A stretch of DNA of 23,436 nucleotides from an uncultured Porphyromonadaceae bacterium (lineage in GTDB: Bacteria > Bacteroidota > Bacteroidia > Bacteroidales > Muribaculaceae): NCBI GenBank assembly GCA_902475285.1, contig CABRZA010000016.1, positions 1 to 23,436 on the forward strand. The letters are read 5' to 3'. Shown in pieces: positions 8,674 to 16,603 of the stretch. The notes under the pieces were generated by a model. That model saw nothing but the letters and a program-made list of their open reading frames with translations, was not told the origin of the DNA and searched no databases. The position numbers were made by a program, and so were the translations under genes. How positions within the stretch are numbered: position 1 is the first letter of the stretch; every line of letters begins with the position of its first letter.

Positions 8674-9789
8674 TCAGCGGCGAAGAAGTATTATGATACG
8701 CACCGCCACGTCGAAGAACACCAGCTTGGCGTTGCCGTTGGCGGTGATGTCGCGCCGCGCATTGTCGAACAGACGTATCATGTCCTCTACGTTTTTCTCG
8801 TTGATAAATGGATGAAAACGCGTGGCGAAGGCCCGCTCGTCGGGTGTGAGGGTCAGAAGCTCGTCGTTGCGAAGATGCATTATGAAGCTCTCCCTTACAA
8901 GTCGCGTGGCATAGTCGATGAAACGCATGGCGCCTTCGCGGCCGAGGGCTGCGGCATCGACGCTCCACTGCCGCAGCTCGCGCACCTTGCGGGCGTAGGC
9001 CTTGCGCATCAGGCCCGTGAACATGTCGAAGTGCTTTTTCCGAAGCTCGCTCTCGCCCGCGAGGTGATAGGCCGTGTTGACGCTGCCTTCTGCCAGGGGC
9101 GCCACCGCGGCGGCGTCGGCCGGGCTCATGCCGCGCTCCACCAGCACATTGCGGAGCTCGTCGTCGGTAAAACGAAGCACTTGCAGCCGCTGTGTGCGCG
9201 AATAGATGGTGGGGAGAATGAGGCTCGCGTTGTTGCTCACCATCACGAAGATAGTGTCGGCGAAAGGCTCCTCGACTAGTTTGAGCAGTTTGTTGGCCGT
9301 TTCCTCTTTAAGGCGTTCGGGCAGCCACATGAGCACCACCTTGAAGCGCGCCGAGCGCGTCATGTAGGTAAGGCGCCGGAGAAGTTCGTTGCCTTCCTCC
9401 ACATATATCTGAGGCTGCGCGTTGATGTTGTCGAGCTTCACGAGCCACTGTTCGAAGTCCATGTAGGGGCTCTCGGTCATGAACTCGCGGAAGTCCTCGA
9501 TATAGTCGTCGGAAAGCGCCCCTTTGCCTTTCTTCACCACGGGGAAGGAAAACACCGTGTCGATGTGGTTGAACTCCTGATGCTGCCGGCACGACGGGCA
9601 CACTCCGCAGCTGTCGCCGTTACGCCTGTCGGTGCAGTGTATATACTGCGCGAAGGCGCGTGCGAGCATGAACTTGCCCGTGCCCGACGGACCCTCTATC
9701 AAGAGGGCATGCGGGATGCGGCCGGTGTCGACCATTTGGCGGAGGCGAGCTTTGGCCTCCTCGTGGAGAGGAATGTCGGCAAATTTCAT
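8674..9789 (-). CDS. holB: DNA polymerase III delta' subunit
   Basis: The start is the ATG at 9789, overlapping the mlaF stop by four bases (ATGA), which gives 371 residues, a usual length. Delta' is the clamp-loader subunit that, with delta and tau/gamma, opens the sliding clamp. The AAA+ fold is seen in HALLIEGPSGTGKF (residues 28-40), where Phe replaces the Ser/Thr after the P-loop lysine, consistent with a subunit that does not use ATP. A zinc module follows, with C52, C61, C64 and C67 (CGVCPSC). KLLKLVEEP and ILPTIYSRTQRL match the delta' core, including the region that carries the SRC-like motif of clamp loaders (here SRT). The overlap suggests translational coupling to mlaF. Confidence 0.93.
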   Translation of the reverse strand: MKFADIPLHEEAKARLRQMVDTGRIPHALLIEGPSGTGKFMLARAFAQYIHCTDRRNGDSCGVCPSCRQHQEFNHIDTVFSFPVVKKGKGALSDDYIEDFREFMTESPYMDFEQWLVKLDNINAQPQIYVEEGNELLRRLTYMTRSARFKVVLMWLPERLKEETANKLLKLVEEPFADTIFVMVSNNASLILPTIYSRTQRLQVLRFTDDELRNVLVERGMSPADAAAVAPLAEGSVNTAYHLAGESELRKKHFDMFTGLMRKAYARKVRELRQWSVDAAALGREGAMRFIDYATRLVRESFIMHLRNDELLTLTPDERAFATRFHPFINEKNVEDMIRLFDNARRDITANGNAKLVFFDVAVRIIILLRR

Positions 9790-10565
9790 TGAGGATTGCG
9801 GGTAGCGTGCTCGCCCATGTACTGGCGCACTTGCTGGAACAGGCGCGTGGCGAACACAAAGTCGTTGAGAGCCTGATTTTCGGTAGTGTATATCTGCGAC
9901 ATATCGCCAACCCATTCGCGGTAGCCCTTGTTGATGAACACTATGTTCTCGCCTATGCCGAGCACGCTGTTCATGTCGTGGGTGTTGATCACGGTCGTGA
10001 TGCCGTATTCATGCGTGATGTCGCTCAGAAGTTCGTCGATGAGTATCGACGTGCGCGGGTCGAGGCCGCTGTTGGGTTCGTCGCAGAAAAGATACTTGGG
10101 ATTGAGGGCTATGGCGCGCGCTATGGCCACGCGCTTCTGCATGCCGCCCGAGATTTCGGCCGGATATTTGTTCTCGGCGCCGGTAAGGTTCACGCGTTCC
10201 AGGCAGAACATTGCCCGTTCGCGCTGCTGGGCCTTGCTCATGTCGGTGAACATCATCAGAGGGAACATCACGTTGCCCAGCACCGTCTCCGAGTCGAAGA
10301 GCGCCGACCCTTGGAAAAGCATGCCTATCTCCTGGCGCAGCGACGCTATTTCCTCGCGTTTCATGCTCAGAAGGTTGCGCCCGTCGAAGAGTATCTCGCC
10401 CTCGTCGGGCCGCAGAAGGCCCACGAGCGATTTCATGAGCACGGTCTTGCCCGAGCCGCTCTGGCCTATGATGAGGTTGGTCTTGCCGGTGTAGAATGTG
10501 GCGTCGACATGATGCAGCACCGTGCGCCCGTCGAACGATTTGGTCAGGTTCTTTACTTCAATCAT
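9786..10565 (-). CDS. mlaF: MlaF-like ABC transporter ATPase
   Basis: A 259-residue ATPase with Walker A GQSGSGKT (34-41), Q-loop MLFQGSALFDS, signature ISGGMQKR (138-145), Walker B YLFCDEP followed by NSGLDP, and switch histidine H196 in INTHD. The GSALFDS segment and ISGGM signature are characteristic of MlaF, the cytoplasmic ATPase of the MCE-type phospholipid transporter that keeps lipid asymmetry of the outer membrane. It overlaps mlaE upstream and holB downstream by ATGA in both cases, so its translation is probably coupled on both sides. No MCE-domain (MlaD) gene is in the window. Confidence 0.93.
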   Translation of the reverse strand: MIEVKNLTKSFDGRTVLHHVDATFYTGKTNLIIGQSGSGKTVLMKSLVGLLRPDEGEILFDGRNLLSMKREEIASLRQEIGMLFQGSALFDSETVLGNVMFPLMMFTDMSKAQQRERAMFCLERVNLTGAENKYPAEISGGMQKRVAIARAIALNPKYLFCDEPNSGLDPRTSILIDELLSDITHEYGITTVINTHDMNSVLGIGENIVFINKGYREWVGDMSQIYTTENQALNDFVFATRLFQQVRQYMGEHATRNPQ

Positions 10566-11311
10566 TGCAGGAGCAGTTTGGTGAGGATTACGTCGGCGAG
10601 GAGGATGAAGATACTGCTGGTCACTACGCCGTTGGTGCTTGCTTTGCCCACCTCAAGGGCGCCGCCCTTCACATAGTAGCCGTAGAACGACGATGCCGAA
10701 GCGATGATGAAGGCGAACACAAGCGACTTTATCAGGCCATACCACACATACCACTCCTGGAAGAGTGCCTGGAGGCCGTAAACGTAGCGCGACACCGTGA
10801 TGAGGTCCGTCACCACCGCCACCATATAGCCGCCCACCAACGCCGTGCCTATGCAGAGCACCCCCAGAACGGGCATGAACAGCACGAAGGCCACGATTTT
10901 CGGAAGCACCAGGAAGTTCGCCGAGTTGATGCCCATGATTTCGAGGGCGTCGATTTGCTCGGTCACGCGCATAGTGCCTATTTCGGAGGCGATGTTCGAC
11001 CCAACCTTGCCCGCAAGAATGAGGCAGAGGATGGAGTTGGAGAATTCGAGGAGTACTATGTCGCGCGTGGCAAGTCCCACCGAGTAGGCCGGGATGAGCG
11101 GCGACGATATGTTGAGTTGCATCTGTATCGCTATCACGGCCCCGATGAACACCGAGATTATCAGCACGAGGGGGATGGAGTCGATGCCGAGCTTCGATAC
11201 CTCGTCGACGGTGCGCCGCACGAACACCGACCGCCGGTCGGGAATGGCGAACACACGCTTGAGGAACATGCAATAGCGGCCGAAAGTGGCCAACGCGTCG
11301 GTAAGAATCAT
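10562..11311 (-). CDS. mlaE: MlaE-like lipid transporter permease
   Basis: A 249-residue membrane protein. The ATG at 11311 is chosen because the N terminus then matches the family length and the longer frame crosses the promoter region. About five hydrophobic segments are visible (IPLVLIISVFIGAVIAI, IVAFVLFMPVLGVLCIG, SLVFAFIIASAS, SSIFILLADVIL and a weaker one), with the strongly conserved MlaE loop GTMRVTEQIDALEIMGI in the middle. It forms the inner-membrane channel for MlaF. First gene of the five-gene minus-strand operon, with a promoter and an 88-108-base leader in front. Confidence 0.93.
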   Translation of the reverse strand: MILTDALATFGRYCMFLKRVFAIPDRRSVFVRRTVDEVSKLGIDSIPLVLIISVFIGAVIAIQMQLNISSPLIPAYSVGLATRDIVLLEFSNSILCLILAGKVGSNIASEIGTMRVTEQIDALEIMGINSANFLVLPKIVAFVLFMPVLGVLCIGTALVGGYMVAVVTDLITVSRYVYGLQALFQEWYVWYGLIKSLVFAFIIASASSFYGYYVKGGALEVGKASTNGVVTSSIFILLADVILTKLLLQ

Positions 11312-11394
11312 CTGTAACTTTGTTTGTTTGCGTGTAGTGGGTGTCGGGCGGCTGATTGCCGTCGCGACTGTGCGTGAAACGCGCCCGGAACTCT

Positions 11395-11440
11395 GCCGAG
11401 CCACTCGGCAAAGTTACACATTTTTTGTCGACCCCGCAAA
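11395..11440 (-). promoter_or_regulatory. Promoter of the mlaE-mlaF-holB-nuclease-hemW operon with a start-site palindrome
   Basis: On the minus strand TTTG (11437-11440) is followed after 20 bases by TAACTTTG (11409-11416), an excellent Bacteroidota promoter. Transcription should begin near 11402. A perfect palindrome, GCCGAG-TGG-CTCGGC, occupies 11395-11409 and so straddles the expected start site, which makes it a candidate operator rather than an RNA hairpin. The leader to the mlaE start is about 90 bases and shows no obvious open frame. Confidence 0.7.
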
Positions 11441-11472
11441 CGCACCTTGTGGCAAAAAGGACAATAAAATTG

Positions 11473-12222
11473 TTAGAAAATGCGTCGGTGTTTGGCGTAG
11501 AAGTAGAGCAGACCCGCTGCATGCCGCCGAGCCTGCTGGCTGAACGGGCTTCGGTTCGTCGCGCGTTGCCAATCATGAATAATGGTCAGGGCAGGGTAGT
11601 ACACCACTTTTTTCCACAGCGAGCGCACCGACATGCAGAAGTCCGCGTCTTCAGGCCCGAAGAATATGTTCTCGTCGAGAGGACCGGCCATCTGATAAAC
11701 GTCGCGTGTGAACATCTGAGCCGCACCTATAAGATAGAACGGCTCGATAGCCTTAATCGGCACCCTGCGTGTGGTCGACGTGTGCTTCCGGCCCCCTATG
11801 AGGTTGGCAAGCTTCTGCGTCACGCCCGGGAAGCGCTTGAACGAACGCTGCACTTTCCCGTCGGGGCTCACGAGCCGCGGCGCCACAACGCCAACCTCGG
11901 GATGGCGCCGCAGAAATTCGGCCAGACCGAATATGGTGTCGCGGTCGGCTATCGTGTCGTTGTCGAGTATCATCAGGTACTCACCCCCGCATTCGCGCAG
12001 ACCCGCGTTGCGCCCGGCCGCCACCCCGCGGTTGCTGTCGAGCTTTATCTGGCGTACCTTCGGAAAGAGGCGTGCCACCTCTTCGGCCGTACCGTCGGTC
12101 GAGCCGTTGTCAACCAGCACCACTTCGCCATTGGGGTCGGCGATGAAGCGTTGCAGCGAGCGCAGGCACCGTAGCGTAAGCTCCCGCTGGTTGTAGGTGA
12201 GGATGACGACGGATATGGTCAT
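11473..12222 (-). CDS. GT2 family glycosyltransferase
   Basis: A 249-residue GT-A enzyme. The N terminus ISVVILTYNQ, then VLVDNGSTDGT (residues 36-45), NRGVAAGRNAGL and the metal-binding DND at 87-89 are the standard GT2 donor site. FFGPEDADFC in the second half supplies the catalytic acidic residues seen in rhamnosyltransferase-like GT2 proteins. No membrane segment is present. It follows the radical SAM gene by 7 bases and is most likely in the same transcript. The acceptor is unknown; a surface glycan or modified lipid is plausible. Confidence 0.87.
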   Translation of the reverse strand: MTISVVILTYNQRELTLRCLRSLQRFIADPNGEVVLVDNGSTDGTAEEVARLFPKVRQIKLDSNRGVAAGRNAGLRECGGEYLMILDNDTIADRDTIFGLAEFLRRHPEVGVVAPRLVSPDGKVQRSFKRFPGVTQKLANLIGGRKHTSTTRRVPIKAIEPFYLIGAAQMFTRDVYQMAGPLDENIFFGPEDADFCMSVRSLWKKVVYYPALTIIHDWQRATNRSPFSQQARRHAAGLLYFYAKHRRIF

Positions 12223-12229
12223 GGCTCGT

Positions 12230-13672
12230 TTATCCGAAAAGTTTTATTTTCAGTGCCTTGGCGGCCGCTATGAGTTCTTTGGGCGAACGGAAGCGCCACA
12301 GCTGTTTGCGTATGAACCGCCACGACAGGAAGAAGCTCACATTGTTGCGGAATAGCAGCCGCTCCATTTCATCGGCGCTCAGGTTAGGCAGGTTGAGTAT
12401 CGACTGCCGCTGTACGTCCGTCGGCACATAGTCGTCGGTCTTTATCCACCCGTTCTCCTTGCATATCTTGTAGTACTCCGTCGCCGGGAAGGGCGACACG
12501 ATGTTGAACATCACCTGGTCCACGTCGAGCTTCTTGGCCTCCCGCAATGTGTGAAGCACCGTCTCGCGCGTTTCCAACGGGCTCGACCCTATGAGCACGT
12601 TGAGCTTCACCGGCACGCCGTATTTTTTCAGCAGTCCTATGGCGCGGTATATGTCCTCGCTCTTTATACCTTTCTTGATATATGCCAGAATGGCGTCGTC
12701 AAACGATTCTATACCCAAATCGATATACCGGCAGTTGCTCTCGCCCAGCATCTTGGCTATCGGCTCGGTTATGGCGTCGACGCGTGCCTCGCAACCCCAC
12801 ACCATATTGTAGCGCTTCATTATGTCGCAGATGGCGGCAGTGCGCTCCTCGTTCCATATGAAGTTGTCGTCCATGAAGCCTATCGCCTTCACGCCCTGCT
12901 CGGCAAGCATGGCTATTTCTTTCTCAACGTTCTCGGGCGATCGGAAGCCTATCGTCGGCTTGCGCCCGTGCTCCCGGCGGAACTCTATCTCGCGCGCGAA
13001 CGACAGCGACGACGGAACGCAATAGATGCACTTGAAAGGGCAGTTGCGCGACGTAATCATCGTGGCGTAGGGCGCCGTTTTGAGCTTGGGGTTGTGGTAT
13101 TCCGCGTCGCCAAGAAGATGTCGGGCGGCGAAAGGCAGCGCGTCGAGGTCCTTGATGAGAGGCCGCGGTCGGTTGTTAACCACGCGACCCTCGGCGTTGC
13201 GGTACGACAGTCCGTCAACTTCGCCGAAATCGCCCCCCTTGCGCAGCGTGTCCACTATGGCCTTTACCGTGAGCTCCGGCTCGCCGCGGGCTATGAAAAC
13301 ACGGCTGTCGGGCAGACATTTGTCCAAAAAGTGCGTCGGACCGGGGCCCATGAGGATTACGGGCACATCGGGCCGAGTCTTCCTTATTATGGAGATAGCC
13401 TCGAGGTCGGTGCTTATCGAGAGGTTCACTGTCCAGAATAGATAGACATCCGATTGGTCGCTTGCTGCGAATGCCTCGAAGTCGGCGCGGCTCTTGCCGT
13501 AGAATGCGAAGTCGTGGTAGCTCACCGTGTCGCGGATATCGCTTTCAAGATAGGCCGCAACCTGAAGTTCGTAGATGTTGGGCGCCGGATACACCACACG
13601 GGTGCATCCGGCCGAACGCTCGGCCGCTTGCTTGTGGTCGAAACACGGAGGTACTATGAAGCTGAGTTTCAT
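12230..13672 (-). CDS. B12-binding-type radical SAM protein (BchE-like family)
   Basis: A 480-residue protein starting at ATG 13672. Residues 1-145 form a cobalamin-binding-like Rossmann domain (SFIVPPC, VYLFWTVNLS, PVILMGPGPTHF, IARGEPELTV). The usual DxHxxG cobalamin ligand motif is not evident, so B12 use is uncertain. The radical SAM core begins with the cluster cysteines C211, C215 and C218 (RNCPFKCIYC), followed by IGFMDDNF, WGCEARVD and YIDLGIES. The C terminus (SFFLSWRFIRKQLWRF) is aromatic and basic. Related enzymes modify hopanoids, lipids or tetrapyrroles, often beside glycosyltransferases. The neighbouring GT2 gene 7 bases downstream supports a role in modifying a surface lipid or glycan; this is inference. 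Confidence 0.82.
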   Translation of the reverse strand: MKLSFIVPPCFDHKQAAERSAGCTRVVYPAPNIYELQVAAYLESDIRDTVSYHDFAFYGKSRADFEAFAASDQSDVYLFWTVNLSISTDLEAISIIRKTRPDVPVILMGPGPTHFLDKCLPDSRVFIARGEPELTVKAIVDTLRKGGDFGEVDGLSYRNAEGRVVNNRPRPLIKDLDALPFAARHLLGDAEYHNPKLKTAPYATMITSRNCPFKCIYCVPSSLSFAREIEFRREHGRKPTIGFRSPENVEKEIAMLAEQGVKAIGFMDDNFIWNEERTAAICDIMKRYNMVWGCEARVDAITEPIAKMLGESNCRYIDLGIESFDDAILAYIKKGIKSEDIYRAIGLLKKYGVPVKLNVLIGSSPLETRETVLHTLREAKKLDVDQVMFNIVSPFPATEYYKICKENGWIKTDDYVPTDVQRQSILNLPNLSADEMERLLFRNNVSFFLSWRFIRKQLWRFRSPKELIAAAKALKIKLFG

Positions 13673-13684
13673 ACGGATATCTTT

Positions 13685-13738
13685 AGCGTCTTAGGCAGCA
13701 GCAGCCCAGGCCGTCACACTGCCTGTAATATTAACGCT
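13685..13738 (-). promoter_or_regulatory. Possible structured 5' leader of the radical SAM gene
   Basis: On the minus strand, ending 12 bases before the start codon, two nested stems can be drawn: an outer pairing AGCGT (13738-13734) with ACGCT (13689-13685), and an inner pairing AGGCAG (13724-13719) with CTGCCT (13698-13693). The enclosed part can fold further. No known riboswitch consensus was recognised, and no clear promoter for this gene was found upstream. Confidence 0.3.
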
Positions 13739-13825
13739 CCAGGCCGCTCTTTATTGTCCCCATCACGTCCTCAGATATCTCCGTCGAAGATTTTGATAGA
13801 AAAACATTAAAATTCTGATTTTTTA

Positions 13826-13857
13826 TTTGGCGCAAAAAAAACTTTTGTCTACTTTTG
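13826..13857 (+). promoter_or_regulatory. Promoter of the trpL-trpB transcript
   Basis: TTTG at 13826-13829 and TACTTTTG at 13850-13857 are separated by 20 bases, fitting the Bacteroidota promoter consensus. Transcription would begin near 13864, about 23 bases before the leader peptide. Confidence 0.75.
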
Positions 13858-13886
13858 CGTTGTAATAGCAAACACTTCCGAATCAT

Positions 13887-13982
13887 ATGCACATCATGCC
13901 TAATAACAGCACCTATTGGTGGTGGCGTCAGCGAGCAACCGATGACGCGGCTTTGACGTGCATGCCTTTCACAAGCATATAG
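13887..13982 (+). CDS. trpL: trp leader peptide
   Basis: A 31-residue frame from ATG 13887 to TAG 13980-13982. Codons 11-13 (13917-13925) are three consecutive TGG codons, giving TYWWWRQR. Tryptophan is rare, so three in a row directly upstream of a tryptophan biosynthesis gene is the hallmark of a sensing leader peptide. An alternative start at ATG 13896 keeps the Trp codons. Stalling on these codons under tryptophan shortage would leave the downstream segment 13937-13946 free for antiterminator pairing. Confidence 0.85.
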   Translation: MHIMPNNSTYWWWRQRATDDAALTCMPFTSI

Positions 13983-14026
13983 TTTCGCACTTCATTAATC
14001 CCACCTTATATTGAGAGTCATCGGTT
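13925..14026 (+). promoter_or_regulatory. trp attenuator: alternative 1:2 and antiterminator pairings
   Basis: Two mutually exclusive pairings are visible. Segment 1, GCGTCA (13925-13930), right at the end of the Trp codons, can pair with TGACGC (13943-13948). Segment 2, AACCGATGAC (13937-13946), is perfectly complementary over 10 bases to GTCATCGGTT (14017-14026), which is the 5' arm of the terminator. A ribosome stalled at the Trp codons hides segment 1, so segment 2 captures the terminator arm and transcription continues into trpB. When tryptophan is plentiful, 1:2 pairing leaves the terminator free. The pairings are seen; their use is inferred from the known logic of trp attenuators. Confidence 0.82.
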
Positions 14027-14054
14027 TCATTCTAAGCCGGTGACTTTTTCTTTT
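14017..14054 (+). terminator. Intrinsic terminator of the trpB attenuator
   Basis: GTCATCGGTTT pairs with AAGCCGGTGAC around the loop CATTCT, an 11-bp stem with two G-T wobbles at 14017-14044, followed by a T-rich run (TTTTTCTTTT, 14045-14054). It ends 30 bases before the trpB start codon. Its 5' arm is the target of the competing antiterminator. Confidence 0.85.
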
Positions 14055-14084
14055 AGTCAACAATTCATATCCATATCACGCATT

Positions 14085-15293
14085 ATGAAAAAAGAAATCA
14101 AAAAGAACCACGGCTTCCTTCCCGTCGACGACAACGGATTCTACGGCCCCTTCGGCGGATGCTTCGTCCCCGACACCCTCAAAGCAAATCTCGACGAACT
14201 CGCCGAAGCATACTACGATGCCGTGGGCGATGCGGCTTTCATGGCCGAATACCGCAACCTACTGGCGAATTACGTCGGCCGCCCCTCGCCTCTCTACCAT
14301 GCCGCCAACCTCAGCCGCATCTACGGCACCAACATATATCTCAAACGCGAGGACCTCAACCACACCGGTGCCCATAAAATCAACAACGCCCTCGGCCTGG
14401 CTCTCCTGGCCAAGAGAATGGGCAAGCGCCGCGTCATAGCCGAAACGGGCGCCGGCCAGCACGGTGTGGCCACGGCTACGGTAGCCGCGCTTCTGGGCCT
14501 CGACTGCACCATATTCATGGGTGTCACCGATATCGAGCGCCAGCACACCAACGTCGAGAAAATGAAGATGCTCGGAGCCGGCGTGGTGGGTGTCGCCGAC
14601 GGCGAAGGCACGCTCCAGGATGCCGTCAACGCTGCCCTCGCAGAATGGGTCGAGCGCCGGGCCGACACCTTCTATCTCATCGGCTCTGCCGTAGGCCCGC
14701 ATCCATTCCCCGAGATGGTGGCCTTCTTCCAGTCGGTCATCAGCGAGGAAACCGCCAGGCAAGTGCCGGCGCTTACGGCACATTCCCGTCCCGACTGCGT
14801 GATTGCGTGTGTCGGCGGCGGCAGCAATGCCTCGGGTGCGTTCTATCATTTTCTCGACAAGCCCGACGTGCGCCTGGTGGGTGTCGAGGCTGCGGGCATG
14901 GGTGTAGAGTCGGGGCGTCATGCGGCTACCATGACCGTAGGTGCCGCCGACGTGCTCCACGGCTCGATGACGCTTGTGATAAAAGATGAGAATGGCAACG
15001 TCAAGCCCCCATATTCCATATCTGCCGGGCTCGATTATCCCGGTGTCGGCCCGCTCATGGCCTATTTGGCATCCACAGGACGCATGACGGTTCTAAGCGC
15101 AACCGACCGCGAGGCTCTCGATGCCGCCTATCAATTGATTGCTGCCGAAGGCATAATTCCTGCAATCGAAAGCTCGCACGCCCTCGCCGCACTTTCGAAG
15201 CTCGATTTCCGCCCCGACGATGTTGTCGTCGTCAACCTCTCGGGTCGCGGCGACAAGGACATCAACACCTACCTCAACCATACAAGCTCTTAA
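14085..15293 (+). CDS. trpB: Tryptophan synthase beta chain
   Basis: A 402-residue protein. The ATG at 14085 is chosen over the longer frame because that would begin inside the terminator. It condenses indole (made by TrpA) with serine, using pyridoxal phosphate. The PLP lysine is K98 in HTGAHKINNA; E120 in AETGAGQHG is the catalytic glutamate; GGGSNA binds the cofactor phosphate; SGRGDKD closes the fold. Length and motifs place it in the classical TrpB type rather than the longer TrpB2. In many Bacteroidales trpB heads a full trp operon, but here the next gene is convergent, so trpB is alone and controlled by its own attenuator. Its stop codon overlaps that of rarA by four bases. Confidence 0.96.
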   Translation: MKKEIKKNHGFLPVDDNGFYGPFGGCFVPDTLKANLDELAEAYYDAVGDAAFMAEYRNLLANYVGRPSPLYHAANLSRIYGTNIYLKREDLNHTGAHKINNALGLALLAKRMGKRRVIAETGAGQHGVATATVAALLGLDCTIFMGVTDIERQHTNVEKMKMLGAGVVGVADGEGTLQDAVNAALAEWVERRADTFYLIGSAVGPHPFPEMVAFFQSVISEETARQVPALTAHSRPDCVIACVGGGSNASGAFYHFLDKPDVRLVGVEAAGMGVESGRHAATMTVGAADVLHGSMTLVIKDENGNVKPPYSISAGLDYPGVGPLMAYLASTGRMTVLSATDREALDAAYQLIAAEGIIPAIESSHALAALSKLDFRPDDVVVVNLSGRGDKDINTYLNHTSS

Positions 15294-16570
15294 TCCTTCT
15301 TCCCCCAGCGTGCCAAATGCCGCTGCATAAGCCCGTCTTCCGACGGATTTCGGCACGGCTGCCAGAAGCCCTTGGTCGCGATGGCGTCGGGGCGGAATTG
15401 CTGCACCACGAAATTGCCCGGATAGTCGTGGGCATAGAGATAGTTCTTGCCGTAGTCGAGGCTTTTCATGAGCTTGGTGGGGGCATTGCGCAAATGCAAC
15501 GGCACCGGAAGGTTGCCCGAACGCTCCACCTCGGCGAGCGCCGCGTCGATGGCAAGATAGGCCGAGTTGCTCTTGGGCGACAGCGCCAGGTAGATGGCGC
15601 ACTCGGCGAGAGGTATGCGCCCTTCCGGCATGCCTATCTTTTGGATGGTGTCGAAGGTGGCGTTGGCCAATTGCAGAGCATTGGGGTTGGCCAGACCAAC
15701 GTCTTCGGCAGCGAGTATCACCATGCGCCGAGCTATGAATTCGGGGTCCTCTCCGCCCGCAATCATCCGCGCGAGCCAGTACACGGCGGCGTCGGGGTCG
15801 CTGCCGCGCATGCTCTTTATGAAGGCCGAGATGATGTCGTAGTGCATCTCCCCGTTCTTGTCGTAGGCCTGCGGATTTTGTTGGAGATTCTCCGACACCG
15901 TGCGGTCGTTGATTACGAGCGGCTTCCCCAGAGGCGTCGACTGTTGGAGAAGGTCGAGTATGTTGAGCAGCTTGCGCGCGTCGCCCCCGCTGTATCGGAA
16001 GAGCGCCGTGGTCTGTTCCACTTGTATGTCGCTCTGTTTCAGCAGATCGTCGGTGCTTATGGCGCGTTGCAGCAGCACATTGAGGTCTGCTTCGTCAAGA
16101 GGTTGGAGGGTGTACACCTGCGCGCGGGAGAGTAGCGGACGTATCACCTCGAACGAGGGATTCTCAGTCGTTGCACCGATGAGAGTCACCGTGCCGTTCT
16201 CTACTGCACCAAGCAGGCTGTCCTGCTGCGACTTGCTGAAGCGGTGTATCTCGTCGATGAACAGCACCGGCCGACCTTTCGAGAACATGCCCGACGCATC
16301 GCGCGAGGCGCGTTCTATCACTTCGCGGACGTCCTTCACCCCCGACGTCACGGCCGACAGGGTGTAGAAGGTGCACTCCGTGGTGTTGGCTATGATGCGC
16401 GCAAGCGTGGTTTTGCCCACGCCGGGAGGGCCCCAAAGTATGAACGACGACACGTTGCCCGTGTCTATCATCCGGCGTATCACGCCCTCGGGGCCCACGA
16501 GGTGGCGCTGCCCTATGTATTCGTCGAGAGTTCGCGGCCGAAGGCGTTCGGCCAATGGTGCTATGCTCAT
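15290..16570 (-). CDS. rarA: Replication-associated recombination protein RarA (MgsA)
   Basis: A 426-residue AAA+ ATPase, the usual size for the RarA/MgsA/WRNIP1 family. RPRTLDEYIGQRHL at the N terminus, Walker A GPPGVGKT (48-55), Walker B LFIDEIHRF (about 104-112), sensor 1 GATTENPSFEV and the C-terminal tetramerisation region with LRNAPTKLMK and YLYAHDYPGNFV are all family signatures. RarA acts at stalled replication forks. It lies downstream of the TPR gene after a 93-base gap containing a hairpin, and is convergent with trpB, the two stop codons sharing the bases TTAA. Confidence 0.95.
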   Translation of the reverse strand: MSIAPLAERLRPRTLDEYIGQRHLVGPEGVIRRMIDTGNVSSFILWGPPGVGKTTLARIIANTTECTFYTLSAVTSGVKDVREVIERASRDASGMFSKGRPVLFIDEIHRFSKSQQDSLLGAVENGTVTLIGATTENPSFEVIRPLLSRAQVYTLQPLDEADLNVLLQRAISTDDLLKQSDIQVEQTTALFRYSGGDARKLLNILDLLQQSTPLGKPLVINDRTVSENLQQNPQAYDKNGEMHYDIISAFIKSMRGSDPDAAVYWLARMIAGGEDPEFIARRMVILAAEDVGLANPNALQLANATFDTIQKIGMPEGRIPLAECAIYLALSPKSNSAYLAIDAALAEVERSGNLPVPLHLRNAPTKLMKSLDYGKNYLYAHDYPGNFVVQQFRPDAIATKGFWQPCRNPSEDGLMQRHLARWGKKD

Positions 16571-16603
16571 GTGCGTGTAGGTTTGGAGGAGAGGATTGAC
16601 AAA

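Noticed and set aside
13740..13826. Small minus-strand peptide upstream of the radical SAM gene
   Set aside because: A short open frame ending at about 13738 has no suitable start codon and overlaps the trp promoter region.
13673..14084. tRNA or T-box element near trpB
   Set aside because: No cloverleaf or T-box consensus was seen; the leader peptide with Trp codons and the competing hairpins explain the region.
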